Of a stretch of DNA of 64,000 nucleotides, positions 18,470 through 27,884 are shown in pieces. Numbering within the stretch: position 1 is the first letter of the stretch; each line of letters opens with the position of its first letter. This stretch comes from Fuerstiella sp. GTDB taxonomy: Bacteria; Planctomycetota; Planctomycetia; Planctomycetales; Planctomycetaceae. Both the position numbers and the translations under genes were made by a program. The DNA is taken from assembly GCA_014238335.1 (NCBI GenBank), contig JABABI010000003.1:93808-157807 (forward strand), in the 5' to 3' direction. Below the pieces are notes generated by a model. It did not search any database, was not told where the DNA came from, and saw only the letters and a list, made by a program, of their open reading frames with translations.

Positions 18470-18978
18470 CAGATGAGTCTCCGTTCAAGGTGCATTGCCA
18501 ACGTGTTCTACGGTGCAGCAGATGGATTTTCCAGTGGGACAGACGGAGGAAGCCGGCTGCAGTCACAGATTTTGGTTTCGGTATTACGCGTTGCCAGGGC
18601 TGGACTGACTTGACGACGGATGCCCCGGGGCGTCACTCGTGCTTCATACCAGCAGTTTTGCCGCACAAACAACGTTCTTCCTGGTACTGGCAGCCATAGC
18701 CTGTCTCTTACTCTCGTCGGCATGCAGCTGCCCACAGGGCGAATCACAAAGACGGCCGTGGATGCTGCCACCCGTCAGATTGAAGAGCGCGAAAGTTGCA
18801 TCCCCATTAACCATTTTCCCGAAACAGAATGGTTTTCTGAGGCCACCCTAATCAGCGCCCACAAGAGTTAGGAAACTTCAAACAGATTCGGACACTGCTT
18901 CAGTTCACCGATACCTGCGGTGATGACTGTCGAGCGACCACTGCTGTTCAGTCCAACAAGCCCCGAGTGCTGCGACAG
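18470..18978. other. Intergenic region with a possible leucine-rich-repeat remnant
   Basis: No intact gene is supported. On the minus strand, directly after the stop at 18979 and in the same frame, about 38 codons down to about 18865 read STVITAGIGELKQCPNLFEVS. This resembles the leucine-rich-repeat unit common in planctomycetes (VTDAGL-x-x-L type) and may be a tail cut off by the TAA. A 70-codon plus-strand frame at 18639-18851 with a lipobox-like LSSAC was considered too weak to call. Confidence 0.35.
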
Positions 18979-20174
18979 TTACCGCACGGTGGCATCGCCA
19001 ACCGACGACGTTCGCACCGTGGGATGGCTGACGGAAGAGATCCCCTCCCACAACTCGGCGGAGATCGAGCCATCAGCAGCTCGTGAAGCAGGATCAATAA
19101 CCGCGCAGTACGTCAGGCCGTCAAAACATTCGCCACCATTGGGTCCGCGTTTTGCCAACGCCGAATTACCCTTCATGGTCTTTAGATTCGCAGAAACCTG
19201 CTGCCGAGTCTTGAAATCGAATTGTGCCCCTGACCTGGCGACGGTCGAATCGCCGTTGGTCGGCAGATTTGTTCTCTTAAACGTCAGAGCCAGCTGGTCG
19301 GGGGGGGGGCTTCATTTCCCTGGGCCGACGAGTGACTTTGCCCATGCACACTTTCAGCAGTTCTCCGTCGATGGAGTAGATCGCGGCGACAACCCTGCTC
19401 ACTTGGCGGTCGCTGGCAAGCTGGGTCAGGTCGAGTGTTCTGAGCGATGCGGATGGATCGAGCTTGACCGACGTACTCATGGCCTCATCATGCGCCCCAA
19501 AATGAGCACGATGTCATCCTTGAAGGTCGAGGTTATCGACTTCATATTCGCGACGCTGCTCGCTGGTAACGGTTGTTCCGCATCGCTCGCGACATCAAGG
19601 ACCTGCCATGTTCCCTGAAGGAGGTTGAGATCGCCTTCGAGTTTCATCGCGCCGGCGGTCACCGGGGCAGAAGGATTCGTTTTGGTAGCGTCGGGCTGCA
19701 AACGGGGCGCGACGTCAGTGGTGTTGGCGGGACTCGTTGAATCTTCGCCCGTCGTCGCTGAACTTTCAGCGTTGTCGCCATCCGAAGCGTCTGCCACATC
19801 AGGGCCTGGCTTCGCGGGCCAAAACGCCAATGCCAGCAACGCGATGACTAGGATTCCACCTCCCGCCGGCAAGCCGATGATCAGTCCACGATTCGACCCG
19901 GACGATTTCTTACCGCCTGAGGCAACGGCCCGTTTGCTGCCGGATTTTTTCTTCGCCGACGTGGCAAAGGTCGCGTCCCGATCGCCGCGTCATCGCCTGA
20001 CGGCTCGTCTCCATACGCAACTGTGTCGAAATCCAGAAGTTCTTCTTCGTCCGTCCTGGGGACGGGGACCTTTATGGCAGCTCCACACTGGCGACATTTG
20101 ACGCGTCGACCGGTGGCCGCATCTTTGACACCAAACTTAGCTTCACATTCTCTGCATTGGATTTTGATAGCCAT
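18979..20174 (-). pseudogene. Zinc-ribbon, membrane-anchored TIGR03067-like protein, broken by three frameshifts
   Basis: Reading from ATG 20174, residues 1-35 form an MJ0042-type zinc ribbon (CRECEAKFGVKDAATGRR, then CRQCG). A Lys-rich linker and a membrane segment (GGILVIALLALAFWP) come next in a second frame, then the TIGR03067-type domain (LQGTWQVLDVAS, continued in a third frame by VKLDPSASLRTLDLTQL and ELLKVCMGKVTRRP). The tail (DQLALTFKRTNLPTNGD ... GDATVR) is in yet another frame. The frame changes fall at a T6 run (19945-19950), a CCCCAAAA run (19495-19502) and a G10 run (19300-19309). Single-base changes at these runs restore one continuous protein. It could be a genuine pseudogene or homopolymer sequencing error. 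Confidence 0.75.
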
Positions 20175-21078
20175 ACTGATCTTTGAACAGTTTTCAGGAA
20201 GATGTGGTCGAGGTACTCGCGGGAAAGTGACTATCGCGAGCGGACAGACGTTCGCCGCCTAAAAAAAACGCAGTTCATTTTCCGATGGGAATACTCCGGC
20301 ACTTCCAGGCGGGGACCAGGCCGTTCGAAAGATCATGGGGCCAGCAACTATCCATTTGCTTACGTGTGCGGAGGGAGCTTGTAGTGTCTGTGCGGTATTG
20401 TCAGCGATTGGTTCACCAAGAGGAGGGTTCGAGGGCAGTCACGGATTGTGGTATCCGTCGGGTGGGGTGGCCGGCGGCTGGACTGAGCCTGTGCTGGAAG
20501 CCCCGGGTTTCACTGGTTCCTCACTCCAACCAACGGCCATCCCCGTGATTTCCCAACATTCCGTGACGACACCCCAGAGTTCTTGTGACACGGGTAAATC
20601 GAAGAGAAGTGCAGGCGCAAGGCAACATTTAGGTCGTGCATTGCGTCCATCGATGTGTACGGCTGGCCTTTCTGTGTGGCCAGAACCCGCTGACCGACGT
20701 CAGCTACGAACACTGGCGGACACATAGATGACAACGTATGGAGTCTCTTGCCGGTACGATGGGCGTGGTTTCGCTGATTTGACACGCCCGTCCGAGAACA
20801 ACGGCCACACAGCGTGCGGGGCACCGTCCTCGGTACTCCTGTTTTCAGGCCAGACGCTCCCAAAAACAGGGCGATTGCGAAAAAACTCGTATTTCGTTGA
20901 AACGCACATTTCTTCTAAAATTCACCACCGGTATGCACACAACGTCACCGTCAGTGCCCGTTTGCGGCCTGTGACAGTGCCGGTACGAGTCACAAGGCAG
21001 CATTGCGGGCGGCAGAGCAGACGTTTGAATTCGCGGCCACTTATTCAGGATGGCCTCACTTTGGAAAGGAAACCAGAG
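20175..21078. other. Long intergenic region, possibly with a decayed gene
   Basis: Roughly 900 bp without an intact gene. On the minus strand, coding-like pieces occur in different frames, for example VADVGQRVLATQKGQPYTS and MDAMHDLNVALRLHF (about 20600-20700), followed in another frame by ELWGVVTECWEITGMAVGWS and PPDGYHNP with a stop near 20455. No family is recognised. The right end must hold the promoter for the gene at 21079. Confidence 0.35.
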
Positions 21079-22680
21079 ATGTTGAGTCAACGCAGGGAAT
21101 GGTACCGATCTGTGATCGCAGCGTTGCTGACAGTTGCCACATCAGTATCGGCCATCGGCCAGGTACAGAACCGGATTACCAGCCGAGAGTCAGACTTCGG
21201 TGATCTAAACCGTTTAATGAGGGATACCACCGGTGCTCCGGGATTCGAAAACCGCACCAACATCCTGAGCCACACGTCGGATATCGATCTGACAGACGTA
21301 AACTCGCGAGTCGTCAGAAATCTACTGACTGAATCGGTTACGGCTATCGAGCAGTTATACCGGTCACTCACCAGAGACTATCAGCGTTACCCTGAGATTC
21401 GACCGTTGCTGACGGAATTAATTTCGGCCCGAGCCAAGGCATCGCACCTCGCGCAGGACCTGAAGGCCGGTCGCACGCTGGGACGGCTGATTCCCGAGCT
21501 GCAACAGTTGAACAGTGACTGGCACCTGCTGTCGCACCGCATGACTCAGGCGCGCGGCCTGAGTCGTGAATCCCTGGACGGGATCAACCGAGTTGATCGA
21601 CTGGGACGTGAACTCGAAAAGCTGTTCAAGATGGAACCGCAGCTGGATCGTCGCACACTGCTGCTTGAGCTGTCCCGACTCGGCAGTACCGTGGGAAATC
21701 TCGTCGACGAGCTCGAAGTAGACACCGACCACAACAACCAGGTGTTTGAGCTGATCGTTGATGCACGTAAACTTGAACAACAGACTGCCCGCGTTCAGGA
21801 CATGGTGCTGGATCAGCATCCGTACACGCAGATTGTGTCTGAATACAATCGCTTCGGCCGAATGTGGACCGCGATGATGCCGCGATTACGGGCGATCAAC
21901 AGTCGTTACGTGGAACGCAGCGTCCGCAACATCATGGCCAGTGACACCACAGTGCACAATCTGCTGTGGCTTGAGCAGCAGACCGACCGAGCTCACCTGA
22001 CTCAGGTTGCCAATGCACTCATGCGTGATGTGGATGAATTCTTTAACCGCACGCCGCTAAAGTTGCTGCTTCACTTCCAGGAAGTCGCCTCAGTTCTTGA
22101 AACAGCCAGCGATTTCTATGGGACCGTGCAGAACTTCGAAGACTGCGTCGATCGTGACGAAGACGAACAAACTCTGCTGGAATGCTATCGATACGTCGAA
22201 CAGTACGGCCAGTCTTTTGTGCAGGCATTTGAACCTCTTAGAAGTCAGGCCGGCAAAGTTGTGCTGCGGGAAATCGAAGACGGAATCCTTGCCCTCCGCA
22301 ACGAACTGAATCTGGCCGGCACCGTCACCTCAATCGACACTCGGGCGATGATCCCCACGGCCGCAAACCTCGAGCTTCTGGCGGATCATCTGGATCTTGA
22401 TGTACGGCAGTGGCTCAGTAATGACCGACAGTCTTTTCCTACCCAGGCGCTGCAGGCGTCCACCCGGTTCGTACAGCGAACTCAACGGATTCACCGTCTG
22501 TTGCAGTCACGACCGACCGCCAATGAACTGAAACAGGAAACGTCTGACCTGGTGGAAGAATGGCGAACCATTTACAGCTATTTGGGTCGCTGCAACACAG
22601 ATCATCGACAGCATCTGCTGACGCTGTCGCGTGACATCAGTGAAGCGATCTACAACCTGCGGGAGCCGCTGCAGCTATAG
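21079..22680 (+). CDS. Secreted, mostly alpha-helical protein of unknown function
   Basis: A 533-residue protein starting at ATG 21079, behind GGAAAGGA. The frame is open for 117 more codons upstream, but that part lacks coding character. It has a signal peptide (SVIAALLTVATSVSAIGQ), then a long, charged, Leu/Glu/Arg-rich helical body with heptad-like stretches (for example LDRRTLLLELSRLGSTVGNL and LVDELEVDTDHNNQVFELIV). No catalytic motif or known domain is recognised. It probably forms a periplasmic helical-bundle or coiled-coil protein. The gene stands alone and is followed by a strong intrinsic terminator. Confidence 0.8.
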   Translation: MLSQRREWYRSVIAALLTVATSVSAIGQVQNRITSRESDFGDLNRLMRDTTGAPGFENRTNILSHTSDIDLTDVNSRVVRNLLTESVTAIEQLYRSLTRDYQRYPEIRPLLTELISARAKASHLAQDLKAGRTLGRLIPELQQLNSDWHLLSHRMTQARGLSRESLDGINRVDRLGRELEKLFKMEPQLDRRTLLLELSRLGSTVGNLVDELEVDTDHNNQVFELIVDARKLEQQTARVQDMVLDQHPYTQIVSEYNRFGRMWTAMMPRLRAINSRYVERSVRNIMASDTTVHNLLWLEQQTDRAHLTQVANALMRDVDEFFNRTPLKLLLHFQEVASVLETASDFYGTVQNFEDCVDRDEDEQTLLECYRYVEQYGQSFVQAFEPLRSQAGKVVLREIEDGILALRNELNLAGTVTSIDTRAMIPTAANLELLADHLDLDVRQWLSNDRQSFPTQALQASTRFVQRTQRIHRLLQSRPTANELKQETSDLVEEWRTIYSYLGRCNTDHRQHLLTLSRDISEAIYNLREPLQL

Positions 22681-22708
22681 AACAGTATTTCGCATCTGAG
22701 AACCCTGA

Positions 22709-22742
22709 AGGCTCGCGAATTCAACGCGAGCCTTTATTTTTT
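22709..22742 (+). terminator. Rho-independent terminator
   Basis: AGGCTCGCG (22709-22717) pairs perfectly with CGCGAGCCT (22725-22733) around a 7-base loop and is followed by TTATTTTTT. It lies 28 bp after the stop of the helical secreted protein and isolates that gene from the following oxidoreductase. Confidence 0.92.
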
Positions 22743-22795
22743 GTCACGCGTCTGGTAAATGGGGATGGTTCCTGTTTTCTGAAGGAGAACTCATC

Positions 22796-24091
22796 ATGAC
22801 GCTTCCTCGACGCAGTTTTCTGGCAGGTGTCGGCGCTGCAGCAGTCTCACCCGCGGCTGTATCTTCGACACCCGGCGCCGATCGCATTATTGTCGGACTG
22901 ATCGGTCCTGGCGGGATGGGATCGAATCATCTGCGAAATCTGGTGAAACGCGACGACGTGACAGTCGCATGGGTGTGCGACGTTGATCAGGAGCGACTGG
23001 AAAAAGCGATTAATGTGGTCGAAAGCGAAACGACCAAACGACCTCGAAGTACGCTCGATCTTCGCCAGGTGCTGGATGATTCGAACGTCGATGCCGTCTT
23101 CATCGCCACGCCCGACCACTGGCATGCGCCCGCCGCAATACTCGCGCTGGATGCCAGTAAGCATGTCTACGTGGAAAAGCCCTGCTGTCACAACATTCGC
23201 GAAGGCCGTCTCATGGCAGATGCCGTGCAACGCACGGGCAAACTGCTGCAGGTTGGTACTCAAAGCCGAAGTACAGAGTGCGTTGCCGAAGCGATGCGAC
23301 GAATTCATGATGGTGAAATCGGTGATGTGCTGGTCGCCAAAGCGTGGAACAGTCAGCGACGCGGTTCCATCGGGCGTGCTGAACCCGTCGATCCACCTGC
23401 TAATCTGGACTTCCCGGCATGGCTGGGCCCCACGCCCGAGTTTCCATATCAGAAGAATTTGCTGCACGGTGTCTGGCGATGGTGGCACAACTTCGGCTGC
23501 GGAGATATCGGCAACGATGGCGTTCACGACATTGACGTGGCGCTGTGGGGTCTGAATCCGGACAGTCATCCCGAACGAGTCGCCTGTTTTGGTGGAAAGT
23601 ATTTCTTCGACGACGACCAGCAATTCCCCGACACACAGTACGCTCAGTTCGAATTCCCGGTCGACAGCAACGGCAAACGGAAGCAGTTGATCTTCGAACA
23701 GCGAATCTGGACGCCGTATACACAGGACGGGTATGAGAACGGAGCGGCATTTTATGGAACGAAGGGTATGCTGATTTGCGGCCATACCGTTGGCTGGCGG
23801 CTGTACGGGCCACGAAACAAACTGTTTGCCGAACGCACAGGACAAGCCGATCTGGTGGCTCATCACGACAACTTCTTTGCCGCCATCCGGGGCAGTGCAA
23901 TGCTCAACGCCGACATCACCGTCGGACACAGTTCAGCGACGATCGTGCACCTTGCAAATATTGCGGCCCGAATTGGTCGAGTGCTGCACTTTGATCCACA
24001 GACGGAACGAATCGTCGACGATGTCGAGGCTGATGCTCTGATCAGCAGAACGTACTGCGAGAATCATTTTGCGATACCCGCCGGCGTTTAG
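22796..24091 (+). CDS. Gfo/Idh/MocA family oxidoreductase with Tat signal
   Basis: A 431-residue protein with AAGGAG eight bases before ATG 22796. The twin-arginine leader PRRSFLAGVGAAA is followed by a Rossmann fold (IVGLIGPGGMGSNHLRNLVK) and the family signature ATPDHWHAPAAILALDASKH followed by VYVEKPCCHN, which includes the conserved EKP lysine. The C-terminal alpha/beta domain contains GDIGNDGVHDIDVALWGL. Such planctomycete proteins are NAD(P)-dependent sugar or inositol oxidoreductases and are probably exported with the cofactor bound. The substrate cannot be predicted. Confidence 0.92.
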   Translation: MTLPRRSFLAGVGAAAVSPAAVSSTPGADRIIVGLIGPGGMGSNHLRNLVKRDDVTVAWVCDVDQERLEKAINVVESETTKRPRSTLDLRQVLDDSNVDAVFIATPDHWHAPAAILALDASKHVYVEKPCCHNIREGRLMADAVQRTGKLLQVGTQSRSTECVAEAMRRIHDGEIGDVLVAKAWNSQRRGSIGRAEPVDPPANLDFPAWLGPTPEFPYQKNLLHGVWRWWHNFGCGDIGNDGVHDIDVALWGLNPDSHPERVACFGGKYFFDDDQQFPDTQYAQFEFPVDSNGKRKQLIFEQRIWTPYTQDGYENGAAFYGTKGMLICGHTVGWRLYGPRNKLFAERTGQADLVAHHDNFFAAIRGSAMLNADITVGHSSATIVHLANIAARIGRVLHFDPQTERIVDDVEADALISRTYCENHFAIPAGV

Positions 24092-24205
24092 AACATTTTG
24101 CAACACGGCAGGCGTTATTGGAAAGTGTCCGGCCCAAACGGTCAGACGATTCCCCGGTATTTAGGATTGCGGTCTGACCACCATGCCCTCATTAGAAAAC
24201 CTGTG

Positions 24206-25483
24206 ATGGACAACGACAACGTCTTTCAGATGTCCGCCTCCAATATCCGGTTCGGTTCCGGATGCACGGCGGAAATCGGCATGGACCTGCGTGATATGTC
24301 GGTACAGCGAACGATGCTTCTGCTGGACCCGGGTCTGCGTACGTCAGGCGTCGCCGATGTTGTCATCGAAGCGTTGAATGCTCAGCGGCTGGACTTTGTT
24401 GTTTTTGAAGAGATCTCGGTCGAGCCGACGGACGCCAGTTTTCAACACGCCGCTGCGGTCGCCACGGACGGCCGCTTTGACTCCTTCGTGGCGGTTGGCG
24501 GTGGCAGTACGATTGACACGGCCAAGGCGGCCAATCTGTATTCCACGTGGCCAGCTGATTTTTTGCATTACGTCAATGCTCCCATCGGACAAGGCCAGCC
24601 GGTTCCGGCGCCGCTCAAACCTTTGATTGCAGTGCCCACCACGGCCGGAACGGGCAGCGAAACGACCGGCGTGGCCATCTTCGACTACGTGGCGCAGAAG
24701 GCCAAGACCGGGATCGCTCACCGATACCTGAAGCCCACACTGGGTATCGTGGATGCCGATAATACACGGACGCTGCCCGCCGCAGTCGCCGCGTCCAGCG
24801 GCCTGGACGTCCTGAGCCATGCCCTGGAATCATTCACAGCGATACCCTTTGATCAGCGTCCGAAACCACCGGGGCCGCTGCAGCGCCCCGCGTACCAGGG
24901 TTCGAATCCAGTCAGTGACATGTGGTCGCTGCATGCTCTGGAACTGATGGCAGAATATCTGCCCCGAGCATACGCGGACGCAACGGACGACGAGGCTCGC
25001 AGCAGCATGCTGTTGGCTGCAGCGATCGCCGGAATCGGGTTTGGTAATGCGGGAGTCCATCTGCCGCACGGGATGTCGTACCCCGTCGCAGGCATGGTTG
25101 GGAGTTATCGACCCGCTGGATTCAACGTCGATTATCCGATGGTGCCACACGGCATGTCCGTGATTCTGAATACGCCGGCCGTTGTACGATTTACGGCGTC
25201 CGCCTGTCCGGAGCGGCACTTACGCGCAGCCGCCGCACTGGGAGCAGACGTGGCGGACGTTTCTCCGGACGCCGCCGGTGATGTGCTCGCCGACCGAGTG
25301 ATCCACTTCATGAAGCTGATGGACATGCCGAATGGCCTGCAGGAAGTGGGATATACTGCGGATGACATTCCGGCTCTCGTCGCCGGCACCCTGCCACAGC
25401 ATCGAGTTACAAAACTATCACCTCGACCGGCCGACGAAGGCGCGTTAACGACACTTTTTGAACAATCACTGAAGATCTGGTAA
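24206..25483 (+). CDS. Iron-containing alcohol dehydrogenase, hydroxyacid-oxoacid transhydrogenase type
   Basis: A 425-residue cytoplasmic enzyme from ATG 24206. It has the group III Fe-ADH NAD-binding motif AVGGGSTIDTAKAANLYST and PTTAGTGSETTGVAIFDY. Metal-site residues lie in SSGLDVLSHALES and GNAGVHLPHGMSYP. The stretches RPAYQGSNPVSDMW, AGIGFGNAGVHLPHGMSYPV and PTLGIVDADNTRTLPA match the ADHFE1/HOT subgroup more closely than ordinary alcohol dehydrogenases. HOT oxidises 4-hydroxybutyrate to succinic semialdehyde while reducing 2-oxoglutarate to 2-hydroxyglutarate, without added cofactor. It begins 114 bp after the oxidoreductase. Confidence 0.88.
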   Translation: MDNDNVFQMSASNIRFGSGCTAEIGMDLRDMSVQRTMLLLDPGLRTSGVADVVIEALNAQRLDFVVFEEISVEPTDASFQHAAAVATDGRFDSFVAVGGGSTIDTAKAANLYSTWPADFLHYVNAPIGQGQPVPAPLKPLIAVPTTAGTGSETTGVAIFDYVAQKAKTGIAHRYLKPTLGIVDADNTRTLPAAVAASSGLDVLSHALESFTAIPFDQRPKPPGPLQRPAYQGSNPVSDMWSLHALELMAEYLPRAYADATDDEARSSMLLAAAIAGIGFGNAGVHLPHGMSYPVAGMVGSYRPAGFNVDYPMVPHGMSVILNTPAVVRFTASACPERHLRAAAALGADVADVSPDAAGDVLADRVIHFMKLMDMPNGLQEVGYTADDIPALVAGTLPQHRVTKLSPRPADEGALTTLFEQSLKIW

Positions 25484-25713
25484 ACAGTCACACCGATCTG
25501 CTGTCGCAGTCGCTGGACTGCGTTGCGTGTCTGGAGAAGCCCGTGGAATCATTCATTCGTTCCGGCGTCGAAAACGAATGGCCACTACCCGGCAACATTA
25601 TCAATTGACTACCGTTCCATTTCTGTTCAGCGTTACTGGCGACCGACAACATGTCGCTCGCTTTATTATCCGGCACCGATCCATACGACCACCACACAAA
25701 CGAATGTCTCAAC

Positions 25714-27180
25714 ATGATTCATAAGACGTTGCTCGCCGTCCTTGTCTGCACGACACATGCCTTGCCCGGAGTTGCCGACGAACCCCGAAAAAAACCCACC
25801 TCAAATGAACTTCAAGGGGCGATTCTGCATTCGATCGGCGCGCGTCGGGAAGAGTCCTGGCAGATCGCTCAGAAAATCTGGTCGGCAGCAGAACCAGGTT
25901 ACCAGGAATCGTTTTCATCCGCCCTGCTGGCGGATACTCTTGAAGCCGCAGGCCTGAAAGTCACGCGTGGTGTCGCCGAAATTCCGACTGCGTTCACAGC
26001 AGAATTCGGCGAAGGCAAACCCGTGATAGTCATTCTGGGAGAGTTCGACGCGCTGCCAGGATTGAGCCAGACGTCGGATCCACAGAAAACCCCCAGAGAC
26101 GATGGCAATAACTACGGTCACGGCTGCGGGCACCACCTGTTTGGGACCGCGTCGGCGGCAGCCACTATCGCTCTCGCGGAGCAGATTCGGTCCAAGAAGC
26201 TGGCCGGGACGATACGGTTCTACGGCTGCCCGGCCGAAGAAGGCGGCAGCGCAAAGGTGTTCATGGTCGAAGCCGGCCTGTTTGACGACTGTGACGCCGT
26301 CCTGCATTGGCATCCATCAAGTCGGAACGCTGCTGGTGACAAAAGCAGCCTCGCCCGCATGGCAGTAAAGTTTCGCTTTCGAGGCAAAGCGGCTCATGCG
26401 GCGGGCGCGCCGGAACAGGGGCGTTCAGCGCTGGATGCGGTAGAACTGACGAACCATGCCGCTCAGTTACTTCGAGAACACACGCCGGAATACACTCGAA
26501 TCCATCACGTCGTCACGGCCGGCGGAGATGCTCCCAACGTCGTGCCGGCATTTGCTGAAGTTTATTACTATGTTCGTCACCCCGAAGCGAAAATTCTGCG
26601 ACCGCTGTACACGCGTCTGGTACTTTGCGCGAAAGCCGGAGCACTGGCGACGGAAACGGATCTGGAAATCGGTTTCGAAGGCGGCATTCGGGAAATCATG
26701 CCCAACCAGACTCTGTCCCGCGTCGTTGCCGGTCGCCTGCGAGAATTGAACGACCTGTCGTACAGCGAAGACGACATGAAGTTTGTGTCTCGGATTCGCG
26801 AATTCATTCCGCAAGCTAAACCGCTGGAAAGCATTCACGAGGTCGAGAACGTCAGCGGTACGGTCGGCAAGGGGTCGACAGACGTGGGCGACGTGTCGTG
26901 GGTTGTTCCGACATCAGGGTTCTCAACAGCCTGCTGGGTGCCGGGAACGCCGGGACATTCATGGCAGGCCGTGGCGTGCGGCGGCAATCGCGTTGCAGAG
27001 CAGGGTATGCACCTGGCCGCCCGGACGCTGGCGCTGGCGGCGGTCGATCTGTTCACCAGTCCGGAGGTACTGCAACAGGCGGCTGCCGAATTGCGACAAC
27101 GCCGCGGCAATGTGGAGTATCAGTCGTTGATGCAGCCGGGACAGAAACCGCCGTTGAACTATCGCAAGCCAAGTAAATAG
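25714..27180 (+). CDS. M20 family amidohydrolase (AbgB/aminobenzoyl-glutamate hydrolase-like), exported
   Basis: The start is taken at ATG 25714, giving 488 residues with a signal peptide (KTLLAVLVCTTHALPGVADE); an ATG at 25651 in frame is less likely. Metal ligands of the M20D group are visible: GHGCGHHLFGTASAAA, YGCPAEEGGSAKVFMVEAGL and DAVLHWHPS. A dimerisation domain follows (about residues 230-340; VKFRFRGKAAHAAGAPEQGR), and the late motif is STDVGDVSWVVPT. The closest named group is the p-aminobenzoyl-glutamate hydrolase subunit B or IAA-amino-acid hydrolase type, which cleaves amide bonds of N-acyl amino acids or folate fragments. The exact substrate is unknown. Confidence 0.9.
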   Translation: MIHKTLLAVLVCTTHALPGVADEPRKKPTSNELQGAILHSIGARREESWQIAQKIWSAAEPGYQESFSSALLADTLEAAGLKVTRGVAEIPTAFTAEFGEGKPVIVILGEFDALPGLSQTSDPQKTPRDDGNNYGHGCGHHLFGTASAAATIALAEQIRSKKLAGTIRFYGCPAEEGGSAKVFMVEAGLFDDCDAVLHWHPSSRNAAGDKSSLARMAVKFRFRGKAAHAAGAPEQGRSALDAVELTNHAAQLLREHTPEYTRIHHVVTAGGDAPNVVPAFAEVYYYVRHPEAKILRPLYTRLVLCAKAGALATETDLEIGFEGGIREIMPNQTLSRVVAGRLRELNDLSYSEDDMKFVSRIREFIPQAKPLESIHEVENVSGTVGKGSTDVGDVSWVVPTSGFSTACWVPGTPGHSWQAVACGGNRVAEQGMHLAARTLALAAVDLFTSPEVLQQAAAELRQRRGNVEYQSLMQPGQKPPLNYRKPSK

Positions 27181-27212
27181 CATGGACGTGGCTGCCAGGG
27201 GATCGCCAGCAG

Positions 27213-27518
27213 CTACCGAATCGGTCGAAACAGATCGCCACTGTCGAGCAGACGACCGGCGGATTCTTTGGCAGCCTCGCGAGTCAACAAGTCGCCGCGG
27301 AGCAGCTTCTGACGAAGATCATTCAGCAGTACCTGACGAACTTCCGGCTCGTTGTGCATCATCTGTCGCAGCTCTTCGGCTGAAGGTACTGAAGCGGTCG
27401 CAGGAGCCCTGAACATATCGTCCTGGGCTGACGCTGAAACGAGCTCCGGGAACGGCTCCAGGTCGTTCCCGGAACTCGGTCGATGGCCTCCCTTGATTCT
27501 AAAATGCGGACGATGCAT
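27213..27518 (-). CDS. FlgM-like small protein
   Basis: A 101-residue protein from ATG 27518; a longer frame to 27629 exists but lacks support. The C-terminal half, EVRQVLLNDLRQKLLRGDLL followed by TREAAKESAGRLLDS, has the helix-turn-helix-like spacing of FlgM anti-sigma-28 proteins (a short helix, a Gly-x-Y/L turn, then an AA-x-x-A-x-x-L-L helix). The N-terminal half is Pro/Ser-rich and probably disordered, as in FlgM. FlgM binds sigma-28 and holds back late flagellar genes. No flagellar genes lie in the window, so the assignment rests on similarity alone. It converges with the M20 gene, 32 bp away. Confidence 0.5.
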   Translation of the reverse strand: MHRPHFRIKGGHRPSSGNDLEPFPELVSASAQDDMFRAPATASVPSAEELRQMMHNEPEVRQVLLNDLRQKLLRGDLLTREAAKESAGRLLDSGDLFRPIR

Positions 27519-27884
27519 GTTATGACCTGTTCCGGTGCTAAGCAGCCATGGCCTTAAGATTGAGGCGATTCCCCGGCATTTGACCTGAAGGATTGTTCGC
27601 CGCGTCATTGCATGTGATGTTTCAGCCATCAGGGAGTACCAATATCATCGAATACGAAAAGGTGAACTTGCGTCATAAGTTCTCGAGAAAATCGAGGATT
27701 GCGTTTCGGGGTTTAGCGATTCTGCGGAACTTATCCGGATATCAACGACAACCTGACTGCCACACGGCTTCGTCCTCCGGCAATTCAGCAGGCCCAGGCA
27801 CCACAGCAAACCCAGCACAAGGAACCAGGCCAACGACATACCCGACAGAAATCTGCATGCATAGCACGCTGTTGGCCACCCGGA
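27519..27884. other. Intergenic region, no gene assigned
   Basis: Between the FlgM-like gene and the macrodomain remnant. A minus-strand frame (27645-27839) with a hydrophobic run, AWFLVLGLLWCLGLLNC, is the only notable feature; it could be another decayed membrane-protein fragment but has no start context or family match. Confidence 0.3.

Noticed and set aside
18639..18851. A 70-codon frame from GTG with a hydrophobic leader and lipobox-like LSSAC.
   Set aside because: There is no ribosome site, the sequence after the leader looks random, and the frame lies in a region of decay. It could be a small lipoprotein but the support is too thin.
22847..23929. A 360-codon open frame on the minus strand.
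   Set aside because: It lies wholly opposite the well-supported Gfo/Idh/MocA gene, and its translation has no domain or coding logic. It is a shadow of GC-rich codon use.
24895..24915. GGTTCGAATCC, a tRNA T-loop-like string.
   Set aside because: It lies inside the transhydrogenase coding sequence (YQGSNPV), with no acceptor or anticodon stem around it.
25554..25580. An 8-bp inverted repeat (CATTCGTT / AACGAATG) before the M20 gene.
   Set aside because: It has no T-tract and no similarity to a known operator, and such stems occur by chance at this length.
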